From Pycnococcus provasolii (Eukaryota; Chlorophyta; Pseudoscourfieldiophyceae; Pseudoscourfieldiales), in NCBI GenBank assembly GCA_049487715.1, contig CP150584.1, forward strand, positions 124,001-188,000: a DNA stretch of 64,000 nt. Direction: 5' to 3'. Positions 47,649 to 56,548 of the stretch are shown here, piece by piece; position 1 is the stretch's first letter, and each line of letters starts with the position of its first letter. A program made the translations under genes and the position numbers. Under the pieces are notes generated by a model. It was not told where the DNA came from. It saw only the letters and a program-made list of their open reading frames with translations, and ran no database searches.

Positions 47649-49079
47649 TCATGCGGCAACATAGCCGCAGCAAAACGACGTTCCAGAGCTGTCACAAAGC
47701 ACAAAGCTCGATTCCTCCGTTTCCAATGCCGGACACCACGCCACGGATCCCGGCGAGAATCCGGCATTCGGCACGGGGATGCAGCTTGCGCCATCAGGCG
47801 TCCACATGAAAACCGCCCTTGGCGCATCAGGTCCACCTCCAGGCGTGGTGGTAAGCAGCACACGCGGCAGCGAAGCGTCCCAGCTCGCAGATGTGATTGG
47901 CTGCCTCTGAATGAGAACGGATGCAAGCTCGAGCGTCTTCATGTCCCAGATCCACGCCGCACAGGGCATGTGCTCGCTTCGCGTCATGGCGTAGCTTCCG
48001 TCGCCGGAGAAGCTGATGCTGCACACTCCCACTTTCGGGTTTGGTTTGTCCATCGCCGGCTTGATGGTTGGAATGCCGACGGGCAGCTCGTCGACGACGT
48101 ACGCCACGCCGCCGTCTGCATCCGGCGCGTTCGTTTCGCGGTACACGACGACGCCATCCGGCTCTCGGAGCACGCTCTGTCCGCCACTTCCCACCTCCTC
48201 TTCCGCGTGCGCCCACTCCGCGAACGGCTTCCACGTGATGTGGTTCAGCACGCGGCAGACGCCGTCGTAGCTCCCCACGGCGAGCATTTGTCCGCTTGGA
48301 CTCCAGGATGCGGACCTGATTCCCATACCGTTTTCGTACGCGACGTAGTCAGCGACCTGTTTTCCGTCCGGCGAGTACACGACAAGTTTGTAGTCGAGTG
48401 CGTGGTCGCATATGGCGATGGCGCTTCCGTCTGGGCTCCAGTGCAGGCTCGCTAGGTCGACGGTGCTTACTGCGAAGTGTTTGATTGGTTCCCACGTCGC
48501 TACGCTGAATACGGTGACGTAGTCTTTGCAGTCCCTTCGTTCCGCGAGTGCCATGTGCGTTCCTGTTGGGTTGAACGTGACGCACTTTGGCGACGTGGAT
48601 TTCGGCGCGTTGATGTGCGTGACAGCTTTCGAGTTGAGCGACCACGCCGTGAGCCTGACAGCAAACTCCGCGATGGTAATGACATGTCTCGCATCAGGCG
48701 CCCAGATTGCCGTCGCAATCCCCGCCGCGCGATCTTCAATTTTCGCCGTCCAATCCGGTTCAGAGATATCAAACACCTGACACATGGCTCTTTCTTTCAT
48801 AAAGCAGAGGACTCGTAATGAGTCTGGCGCCCACTTAATACTGGAGATACGGTCAAGACAACTGAAAAGAGCGACGACACTGAGTGTTGTTGCATCGCGT
48901 ATGACAAGTCGATATTCCACCATGGAAGCTAAGTAAACCCCAGACGGCGAGTAAAGAACACCACCATGACCATTAGCAGAACCAGCACCAGCATTAGTAT
49001 CCCCACCACCACCACCACCACCTGTTGAGAGCTGTCCTGTTGAGCCTGACGAGCACGCGAAACACTCGCTGAAGTCCAT
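47649..49079 (-). CDS. WRAP73: WD-repeat protein WRAP73 (WDR8)
   Basis: A 476-residue beta-propeller protein. It begins MDFSECFACSS (animal: MNFSEVFKLSS). Conserved blocks are SGVYLASMVEYRLVIRDATTL, RISSIKWAPDSLRVLC, HMALAERRDCKDYVTVFSV and PSGQMLAVGSYDGVCRVLNHITWKPF. A Gly/Thr-rich insert of ~25 residues sits just after the first strand. WRAP73 works at centrosomes and spindle poles with SSX2IP/Msd1-type partners and in cilium formation. The ATG at 49079 matches the family start; a further upstream in-frame ATG (49205) would add a hydrophobic leader that is not conserved. Convergent with the kinesin gene and divergent from IF-2. Confidence 0.9.
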   Translation of the reverse strand: MDFSECFACSSGSTGQLSTGGGGGGGDTNAGAGSANGHGGVLYSPSGVYLASMVEYRLVIRDATTLSVVALFSCLDRISSIKWAPDSLRVLCFMKERAMCQVFDISEPDWTAKIEDRAAGIATAIWAPDARHVITIAEFAVRLTAWSLNSKAVTHINAPKSTSPKCVTFNPTGTHMALAERRDCKDYVTVFSVATWEPIKHFAVSTVDLASLHWSPDGSAIAICDHALDYKLVVYSPDGKQVADYVAYENGMGIRSASWSPSGQMLAVGSYDGVCRVLNHITWKPFAEWAHAEEEVGSGGQSVLREPDGVVVYRETNAPDADGGVAYVVDELPVGIPTIKPAMDKPNPKVGVCSISFSGDGSYAMTRSEHMPCAAWIWDMKTLELASVLIQRQPITSASWDASLPRVLLTTTPGGGPDAPRAVFMWTPDGASCIPVPNAGFSPGSVAWCPALETEESSFVLCDSSGTSFCCGYVAA

Positions 49080-49523
49080 GAAGGGCAGGTTGGAAAAATG
49101 CAGAATGAGAATGCGAATGGGGGAAATGGAGAAGGGCGGGAAAAAGAGAAGGAGGAGGAGGAGAGGGGAGCCGAAACCAACCCCGAATGAAAAATGAAAA
49201 ATCAAAATCGAACCCAGAATACCAAACCCCTAATATAATTTTCAATAAAAGGAGAGAAACATCCACGGGGACACCCCAACCCCTAATAATAAAAATTCAC
49301 CAAGGACCTGGGATTCGGGGTTTACCGCAGTCTTATTATTCGGCGAATCCTATCCACTCTGTCTGGGGCCCACCCACCTCCTTTTTCCCCTGAAGTCCCC
49401 AAACACACCACTCATTCTCCCTCCCTCGGCTGTTCCTGTGGCGGCGACACACGACACAAATTTAAAGTTGGTCTCGGCTCAGAATATATTACAAGATTGA
49501 TATATTACGCTTGATATACGTCA

Positions 49524-52178
49524 ATGGCAACACATTTGACTTTGACTTTCCGAAGCAGTAGTAGCATGATGATGAACCGCAGCACGGGTGGTATGCACAC
49601 TGGTGGTGGACGTGGTGGTGGTATTGGTGGTCGTTCTGGGCGTGGTGTGATGTACTCGAATGCTCAGGGGAGGTATCACTCACAGTCAGCGTGCCTGCTT
49701 TCTCACAGTCAGCGCTCATCCACCGTCGTGCCTGCCTTAGGCGCAACGGCTATTGAGGCTTCCCTAGCGCCCGCTTTTGCAGCTCGACGCAACAGCACTT
49801 TTTGCGCGCACTTTGGGGGAGGAGTGGGAGTGTGCTGCCCCTCCCCATCATCGTCGTCATCATCATCCTCTTCGTCGTCGTCACTTTCCTCAACCAAACT
49901 GTACGCGACGCCGCAGGCTCAGCAGAAGCAGGCACCCACGGACGTGGGACGAGGACAAGGACAAGGACGAGGACAAGGACGAGGGCAAGGACGAGGGCAA
50001 GGACGAGGACGAGGACGAGGCGGACGGGGAGGACGAGGAGGAGGACGAGGAGGAGGAGGACGAGGTCAGGGTCAGGGTGGTGGTGGTTATGGCGGTGGTG
50101 GTGGTGGCTACCAAAACCAAGGCGACTCGCCCGCAGGTCCGCGCGGAGGAAGAGGGGGTGGACGAGGACGCGGACGCGGGCGTGGGCGCGGCGGACGCGG
50201 AGGTCGAAACGGCGTCGGCCGACGACCTTTTACCACGCCAACAGCCGCACAGAAGCGAAAGGGACGTGCGATGCGAAAGGCGGAGCGAGAGGCGAATCGC
50301 GAGACGAAAGTCGCGCAGGAAATCATCGAGGTGGGCGAGGAGGGCATGCTCGTCGGAGATCTCGCCGAAATGCTTGCCGTAAACGCAACCGAGGTGGTGA
50401 AGACGCTCTTCCTCAAGGGCGTCATGTGCAGCGTGAACCAGGTGCTTGACATTGACGCCGTCAAGCTCGTCGCGGAGTCGTACGAGGTGGAGGTACTTGA
50501 GGAGGGTGAAAAGAGCATCTACGACGAAGCGAAAAAAGTCGAGTCGTACGACGAAGATGACGGTGATGACGACCTTCTGCCACGTGCACCCGTCGTGTGC
50601 GTGATGGGACACGTCGACCACGGCAAGACGAGCCTTCTCGACTACATGCGCAAGGCGAGCGTCGCGGACGGAGAGGCTGGTGGAATCACGCAGGGCATTG
50701 GAGCCTACCGTGTCGACGTCGAAGGTCGTGAAGACAGCCTCGTGTTCCTCGACACGCCAGGCCACGAGGCATTCTCGTCGATGAGGGCTCGCGGCGCTCG
50801 CGTTACCGACGTTGCCATCGTCGTCGTGGCTGCGGACGATGGCGTCATGCCGCAGACGAAGGAGGCGATCAGCCACGCGCAGGCGGCGGAAGTTCCCATC
50901 GTGATTGCGTACACGAAGTCCGACAAGTCTGACGCGAACTTGGACAGGGTACGCACAGGGCTGAGCGAGATTGGCGTCGTCGACGAAGCTTGGGGCGGAG
51001 ACTTCACTTGCATTCCCGTCTCCTCCAAGACCGGAGAGGGCATTCCCGAACTCCTCGAGTCTGTGATGCTCGTCGCAGAGCTCGAGGAGCTGAAGGCGAA
51101 CCCGGATAAGCTCGCGCGTGGCACGGTGCTCGAGGCGAATCTTGACAAGACGGTTGGGGCGAAGGCCACGGTGCTCGTGCAGACAGGCACGCTGCGCATT
51201 GGGGACAACATCGTGTCCGGCGCGTCGTTTGGCAAGGTGCGCAGCATGATGGACGACCGAGGCAACAAGCTCGAGGAGGCTGGCCCATCCACCGCGGTGC
51301 AGATCACCGGGTGGGGTGAGGTGCCAGTTGCCGGCGCAACGTTCGAAGCGTGTGAGACGGACGCCGAAATGCGCGCGATGGCCGAGGCGTCCGCGGATGA
51401 GAACCGTCTTGCACGGCTCGCGGAGCGCGCGGGAGGTCGCGCTATGAGCGTCAGTCTTACGGCATTGCCAAATGTCACCGAGACTGGTGAGCTGACGAAG
51501 ATCAACGTCGTGCTGCGAACGGACGCGTCTGGGTCCGTCGAGGCTGTGAAGGCTGCGCTGGACGCGCTGCCTCAGGATTCCGTCGCGCTGCGATACCTCT
51601 TCGCCGCGCCCGGCGAGATTGCTCAGAGCGACGTTGACCTCGCCACGGCGAGCGAGGGGATTATCCTTGGCTTCAACGTGCAGCCATCGGACGACATCCA
51701 GTCGTATGCTAAGGACCAGGGTGTGGAAATTCGAACGTACGACGTCATCTACAACCTGATTGACGACGTGCGCGCGGCGATGGAAGGCAAGCTCCTTGAC
51801 AAGACGGTGAAGGATCCTCTCGGCTCGGCCAAGGTGCTTGCCGTGTTCGGATCGGGCAAGAGGCGTGCCGCAGGGTGCAGTATCGAGGATGGTCTGCTGC
51901 GAAAGGGATGCACGATCGAAGTGAAGCGAAAGAAACGAGTTGTGTACGAAGGAGTCATGGACTCGCTGCGAAAAGTGAGGGAGGACGTCTTCGAGCTAGA
52001 GGAGGGCAACGAGTGCGGCGTGCAGGTGGAAAAATTCTGGGATTGGAAGGAAGGCGATCGTATCTTCGCATACCAGCTGGTCACGCAGTCAAGAACGTTG
52101 GAGCAGGCCAGCGAGGAGAAGGTGGTGGTCGTCTCCTCGACGCAGAGCATGGACGACGACGACGACGACGACGAGTGA
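49524..52178 (+). CDS. Plastid translation initiation factor IF-2
   Basis: An 884-residue bacterial-type IF-2, nuclear-encoded and plastid-targeted (plant FUG1 class). A Ser/Arg-rich leader is followed by a strongly basic RGG/GRGQ-repeat region (about 140-240) made by CGAGGACAAGGA-type repeats. The IF2N module is near 273 (MLVGDLAEMLAVNATEVVK). G domain: G1 VMGHVDHGKTSLLD near 360, G3 DTPGHEAF near 410, and a G4 motif reading TKSD instead of NKxD near 464. Domain II (VLVQTGTLRIGDNIV) and the IF2 C-terminal domains (GFNVQPSD, YDVIYNLIDDVRAAMEG) are intact. The C-terminus ends in a poly-Asp run. It delivers formyl-Met-tRNA to the plastid 30S subunit. Confidence 0.93.
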   Translation: MATHLTLTFRSSSSMMMNRSTGGMHTGGGRGGGIGGRSGRGVMYSNAQGRYHSQSACLLSHSQRSSTVVPALGATAIEASLAPAFAARRNSTFCAHFGGGVGVCCPSPSSSSSSSSSSSSLSSTKLYATPQAQQKQAPTDVGRGQGQGRGQGRGQGRGQGRGRGRGGRGGRGGGRGGGGRGQGQGGGGYGGGGGGYQNQGDSPAGPRGGRGGGRGRGRGRGRGGRGGRNGVGRRPFTTPTAAQKRKGRAMRKAEREANRETKVAQEIIEVGEEGMLVGDLAEMLAVNATEVVKTLFLKGVMCSVNQVLDIDAVKLVAESYEVEVLEEGEKSIYDEAKKVESYDEDDGDDDLLPRAPVVCVMGHVDHGKTSLLDYMRKASVADGEAGGITQGIGAYRVDVEGREDSLVFLDTPGHEAFSSMRARGARVTDVAIVVVAADDGVMPQTKEAISHAQAAEVPIVIAYTKSDKSDANLDRVRTGLSEIGVVDEAWGGDFTCIPVSSKTGEGIPELLESVMLVAELEELKANPDKLARGTVLEANLDKTVGAKATVLVQTGTLRIGDNIVSGASFGKVRSMMDDRGNKLEEAGPSTAVQITGWGEVPVAGATFEACETDAEMRAMAEASADENRLARLAERAGGRAMSVSLTALPNVTETGELTKINVVLRTDASGSVEAVKAALDALPQDSVALRYLFAAPGEIAQSDVDLATASEGIILGFNVQPSDDIQSYAKDQGVEIRTYDVIYNLIDDVRAAMEGKLLDKTVKDPLGSAKVLAVFGSGKRRAAGCSIEDGLLRKGCTIEVKRKKRVVYEGVMDSLRKVREDVFELEEGNECGVQVEKFWDWKEGDRIFAYQLVTQSRTLEQASEEKVVVVSSTQSMDDDDDDDE

Positions 52179-52423
52179 TCACAACTGTTGTACGATATAG
52201 ATAAATACGATAAGTAAAGAATAATGAATAAGACATTGAGGAAAAACTATTTTGATCCGACTGTTGACTGATTTTGAGGGAGGATTTTTGTGGTCTTTGT
52301 GTTCTGGTCTGTTCTGTTCTGTTTTGTTAGAGCTTCCTAGATTACACAATCACGCACACACACACCTATTTATATCTACTTCATCCACACTTTTTGTCGT
52401 CGTCGAAGCGACACCTCCTACCT

Positions 52424-55231
52424 TTAAGCGAGGTAGCGGAAGAACCGTCGGTCATCCGCGTCACGCTCGATAAATTCGCGCTCTATGAGACTCTCGATGC
52501 GCTTCTTCACCACGTGCGGGTTGGGCAGGAATCGACTGCTTAGCTGCTTCGTCACCTCTGTCACGATCGTGTTGATGTCGAGACGCTTTCTCGCCTTCAT
52601 GATTCGAACAATCGCCGCCTCGATGGTCGGCTTACGATCTTCCTCGACACGAGCTCGCGTTGCATTCTTCTCTGGCTCAGACTCCTTCGTGGCGCGAATT
52701 GAGCCGATGTGGATTTTGTAGAGCTTGTTCTTGAAGTTGGCATTGAAGCGGAAGACGTCATCTGCCCCAATCTCCTTATGACTAGCCTCGAATACCGGCG
52801 TCTTCGTCAGCACGTTCTTCCCTTTGATCATGCTAAGCGCGATGAGATTCTTCTGCAAGTCTGCGTGAGGAATCTGCGTAAATTCCTGGATCTCGCTGTA
52901 CGTGTACTCGAGGCGATCGTTAAAGAGGAGCAGTATGATCATCTGGTAGGTTGTCACATTCAACTCATGCTTCATGCGTGGCAATGCACTTGATCCACCT
53001 TGCGAATTACCTTCGGGAGCCGGGTAAACCAGCTTCAGGTCAGCCGTGCCCAAGTTCGTCTGATAGGCCAGCTTGCGCCCGCTGTGCTGCGCGAGGTAGA
53101 ATTGCTTAAAGTGCTCTGAGCTCTCCGCTAGCGCCACGGGGAGCTGGCAGTGACACGGCGAGACGTTGGGCCAGCAACCCGTTGTCAGCACCGTCACATT
53201 CATCTCCACGGTGGGAAGCGGTGCACACGCACCTTCTGCTCCCGCTCCGGCACCCGCGCCCGCGCCCGTGGAACTGCTCATCAGCGGATTCCCGCGAACA
53301 CTCGACGTGCCCAGCGCCGATTGCTGCTCAAGCATACTCCGGTAGCTAAGCATCGTATCCTGTGATGTTCTCATGTCCTGAAACATTCCCTCGAGCTTTG
53401 CACTGTACTGAAAGCCGCACTCCGTCTTGAGCTTTCCGAGCAGCACGCGCTCTGCGTCGTCTGAGAAGGTCTTGCCTGATAGCAGCCGCTTCGCGAGGTG
53501 CGTGCGCGCGTACTTCTCAAAAACATCTTTCTCGTGGAGATAACGAAAGAGCATCATCACCTTGTCGAGCATGGCATTCATGTTGCTCTCCGCATCCATC
53601 GCGTTCATCTTTCCGGCGTTGCTCGACCCAGCGGCCGCGCCAGCGCCAGCGGCGGCACCATCCGCGTCCGTCGACATGCCCCTGACGCCGCGGCGGAGCA
53701 GATCGTCCACGAATAGACTAAGGAACTCCGGGGCACGCGGGTTTCGATTGAGAAAGCTTTCGAAACTCTGACCCACCACCTGAGCAAATCCCTTGTCGCT
53801 ATAGAAGCTTTGCCCGATGAGTTTATCGTACTTCTCTCGTTCAGCAAGCAGGCGCTGGACGAACACCACGGGGCTGGCAGCAGCGGTGGTGGTGGCGGCG
53901 GCGGCGGCACTGCTGCTGCCTCCGCCGCCGCTCGGCCCAGCGGCACCTGCACCTGCACCTGCACCTGCACCGGCACCGGCACGCGCACCGTGGCCAGAGG
54001 AGGAGGCTGGCGGCAAGACGAGAGCCGCGCCCGTTTCCTTGATGTGCTTGGCAAGCGCCTCCTTCATTGCGTCAAGACCACCGGGAACCCTGGAGAAGAG
54101 CGTGTACATTCTTTTCAGGTCCTCGTGGCGATCAGCGCGCACCATGGCAAGGAATCCGCTCTCTTCCATCGACATGAGCGTGTGCAGCCTCTTGCCCACC
54201 ATTTCCCTTTCCACCACAGCGCATATGCGAGGCACGGTGGACGCGCCGTCCATGTATTCGCGCGTGCGTCCCGCCTCCTCCTGCAGCCTGGTTTCTGTGC
54301 GACGCAGGTACTCGGCGCAGTCGCACGAGGCGAGGAGCGACTCGCTCTCTCGTTCGTAGAACGCGACAGTTCCGTGCAGCAGAGGTGTTTCCAGTTCCTC
54401 GGCGTAGACGGCCGGTCCCAGGTCGCTTAGCATTTGCACGACAGCCTTGAGTAGGTTTCGATCCACGCAGTCTCCGACGCGTTCGCGGTGCACGAAAGAG
54501 AGCAGCGAGTTCCTGATTGTGATTCTGATTTGTGGTTGTCTGACGACGACATCCCTCCAGAGTCTCAGTCCGACGTCGTGCACGCCCGGTTTGTTGTGGT
54601 GTTTGACGTACGTTCTGTCCATGTACATGAAGATGTCGTTGATGAGCTGCATCGCCTCGTCGTGTTCTTTCCACCTTCGCGCGACGTCGTCAAGGAACGC
54701 CATCATGCGCTGGGTATCCTCCGCGAAACCGCCCGTGGTCATGGTAATTCCGCCCCCCGCGCCCGCGAGAGAAGACGCTGCCTGATGAGAGGACCCTAAC
54801 CCATTACCCGGAAGCGACGAGCCTTGACCGGCTTGAACGTTCAGGGGGGAACCTCCTGAAGGAGCAGAACCTCCGGGAGCACCTGATGCAGAACCGGGAG
54901 CACCTGACGAGGCTGCAGGTTGCGCAGAAGCCGAGACAGAAGACCCTGAAATCATCCCTGACGAGGCAAGGATCGCGCCGGCAACTGTGCGTAGGTGTGC
55001 AGTGACTGTGGCGTGAACACCCGAGTAAAGGCGATCACCATACTTGTGCAGGACCATGTTGTACGCGTTCCGGTACAGTTCCTCGAACGACAAACCACTT
55101 TCGTTATGGTGGAAGACTTCGAGGATGGCATCTTCCAGCAGCTTCCAAGTCTTCGACGCATAGAGCGGATCATCCGACACCTTGTGTTTGAACGGCTCAA
55201 TCAAAAACTTAGGCTTCTTCTTCAAAGACAT
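52424..55231 (-). CDS. CUL3: Cullin-3, scaffold of CRL3 ubiquitin ligases
   Basis: A 935-residue protein. The N-terminus MSLKKKPKFLIEPFKHKVSDDPLYA, then TWKLLEDAILEVFHHNESGLSFEELYRNAYNMVLHKYG, is the cullin-3 BTB-binding region. Cullin homology domain: FRYLHEKDVFEKYARTHLAKRLL. The Nedd8 site is K879 in VRIMKARKRLD, and it ends RDADDRRFFRYLA. It is ~165 residues longer than typical cullin-3 because of Ala/Gly/Ser-rich inserts: after residue ~110, near 430 (GAGAGAGAGAAG), near 570 and near 670. It recruits BTB adaptors and RBX1. The ATG at 55231 matches the family start. Confidence 0.93.
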   Translation of the reverse strand: MSLKKKPKFLIEPFKHKVSDDPLYASKTWKLLEDAILEVFHHNESGLSFEELYRNAYNMVLHKYGDRLYSGVHATVTAHLRTVAGAILASSGMISGSSVSASAQPAASSGAPGSASGAPGGSAPSGGSPLNVQAGQGSSLPGNGLGSSHQAASSLAGAGGGITMTTGGFAEDTQRMMAFLDDVARRWKEHDEAMQLINDIFMYMDRTYVKHHNKPGVHDVGLRLWRDVVVRQPQIRITIRNSLLSFVHRERVGDCVDRNLLKAVVQMLSDLGPAVYAEELETPLLHGTVAFYERESESLLASCDCAEYLRRTETRLQEEAGRTREYMDGASTVPRICAVVEREMVGKRLHTLMSMEESGFLAMVRADRHEDLKRMYTLFSRVPGGLDAMKEALAKHIKETGAALVLPPASSSGHGARAGAGAGAGAGAGAAGPSGGGGSSSAAAAATTTAAASPVVFVQRLLAEREKYDKLIGQSFYSDKGFAQVVGQSFESFLNRNPRAPEFLSLFVDDLLRRGVRGMSTDADGAAAGAGAAAGSSNAGKMNAMDAESNMNAMLDKVMMLFRYLHEKDVFEKYARTHLAKRLLSGKTFSDDAERVLLGKLKTECGFQYSAKLEGMFQDMRTSQDTMLSYRSMLEQQSALGTSSVRGNPLMSSSTGAGAGAGAGAEGACAPLPTVEMNVTVLTTGCWPNVSPCHCQLPVALAESSEHFKQFYLAQHSGRKLAYQTNLGTADLKLVYPAPEGNSQGGSSALPRMKHELNVTTYQMIILLLFNDRLEYTYSEIQEFTQIPHADLQKNLIALSMIKGKNVLTKTPVFEASHKEIGADDVFRFNANFKNKLYKIHIGSIRATKESEPEKNATRARVEEDRKPTIEAAIVRIMKARKRLDINTIVTEVTKQLSSRFLPNPHVVKKRIESLIEREFIERDADDRRFFRYLA

Positions 55232-55450
55232 CTCACAGAAGAATAATCTAATAAACACACAGGATGACCACAAACACAGAAAAGAAAAGCAGATTCCAAG
55301 ATACGAAGACAGAAAAGCAGATTCCAACGGAGGGGAGAGGAGATGTGGACACACACGCACACACACACACACACTTATTTTTTTGAAAAGTTTGTGCGAA
55401 ATGCCCGACGCGCCCCCTGGGGCCACAGCCGCGGGTTTCGGACTTGCCCC

Positions 55451-55465
55451 GGGGGGGGGGGGGGG
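55451..55465. repeat. 15-nt G homopolymer
   Basis: A run of 15 consecutive G residues upstream of the cullin-3 gene, part of a larger GC-rich palindromic context (CCCCGGGG). Confidence 0.95.
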
Positions 55466-55646
55466 AATCAGTTAGGGGTTTAAATTAGGGACTGTCTTTG
55501 GGGATCCGTCTGTGGTTGCTCTTTATTTATTGGGTCGCCTACCTTTATTATTCGGGTCTCCTTTTTTTTGGCCCCCCGGGGATCCCGGTCGGGTAACGGT
55601 CGGACCGCCTTGGACGGGGCAACTGGGGGGCGCCAACGTGCTCTAG

Positions 55647-56064
55647 CCATACGTGGGTGACGTCGAGGGGAAGGATACATGTGCGCAGCAGCACCGCGCC
55701 GACGGCGGAGCACGTGGCGTGGTGGCGTCCGTCCTCGTGTCCGTACGTGCAATGCGCGGCTAGATGGGTGGGCTTCTCGCGAGGTGGCTCTTAGCTTTAC
55801 GCGAGGGATGTGCTTGGCGCGAAGATCGTTGTGGTGGAACGCTATGGCGTGGATCGGCGTGGCACCGAGAGGGTGGAGGCGTCGCTTCAACGCCGTTACA
55901 TGCATAGGTCGCTCGGACATCGTCTTTATCGTGGAATTACGCCGGAGTCGAATTTGGTCCCGGAAGGTGAGAACTTTGTGGAGAATGTTGTCTTCATCAC
56001 GCATCTCGACAAAACCATCGTCGCCGAGAAGATCGCGAGCGGCGAGATCGTAGTTGTTCATTGA
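55647..56064 (+). CDS. Possible two-exon fragment of an unknown gene
   Basis: Reading 55647-55742 and 55795-56064 as exons removes a 52-nt GTACGT...CTTAG intron in phase 0. This gives a continuous protein-like frame that includes GGARGVVASVLVS / LYARDVLGAKIVVVERYG and FVENVVFITHLDKTIVAEKI before a TGA. Codon use (GTG, GAG, AAG, ATC) is like that of real genes here, whereas the opposite strand frame is Arg/His/Pro-rich. No ATG start or family recognised; it may be the 3' end of a gene whose front is lost, or chance. Confidence 0.28.
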
Positions 56065-56548
56065 TTGACTAGCTTTGAAGTTTGAAGTTGTAATAATCCA
56101 AAGCTTGCATGTTGAATTGTTTTTGGGTAAAGTAAAAAAGCAAGTTGTGTTACTACTCGCCCTTAAATTTTTCACAATATTTCTTTGCCTCTTGAACATC
56201 TCAGCTCAAGCGACAAACTCCGAGAACTCCATTGCGGTGGGCCTCCTCGCCAGTCGCCAGGATACACCGAGCGGCGGCGACGTACGTACGTTGATCCACA
56301 ACAAAACCCGGGGCCCACTTGCAAGGGAGGGTCCACCCGGCCGGGTCTCAACAAATATATGACGTAATCGTGCTATATAGAGGACATTTTGCAGTGGGTG
56401 AGACGATAGGGTAAGCAGAACGTTTTTCTTTTTTTCTTTTTTTCTTGTTTCGCTACATATCTCATCATGGACAAATGCATACCAACTCCCATCCATCCCA
56501 CCCATATCCAGCCAACCAGGCCGCACCCCACCACCTCTTGCCATCGCA

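Larger units (their letters stand above)
55232..56548. other. Spacer between cullin-3 and MCM6 with a possible small plus-strand gene
   Basis: 1.3 kb. It contains a CA-repeat (55353-55374), a run of 15 G (55451-55465), and a plus-strand stretch with protein-like codon use (listed separately). The rest, 56065-56548, shows no gene. Confidence 0.5.

Noticed and set aside
55480-56199. 239-codon minus-strand frame between cullin-3 and MCM6
   Set aside because: Arg/His/Pro-rich composition typical of a frame antisense to G/C-biased coding sequence; the plus strand is more protein-like.
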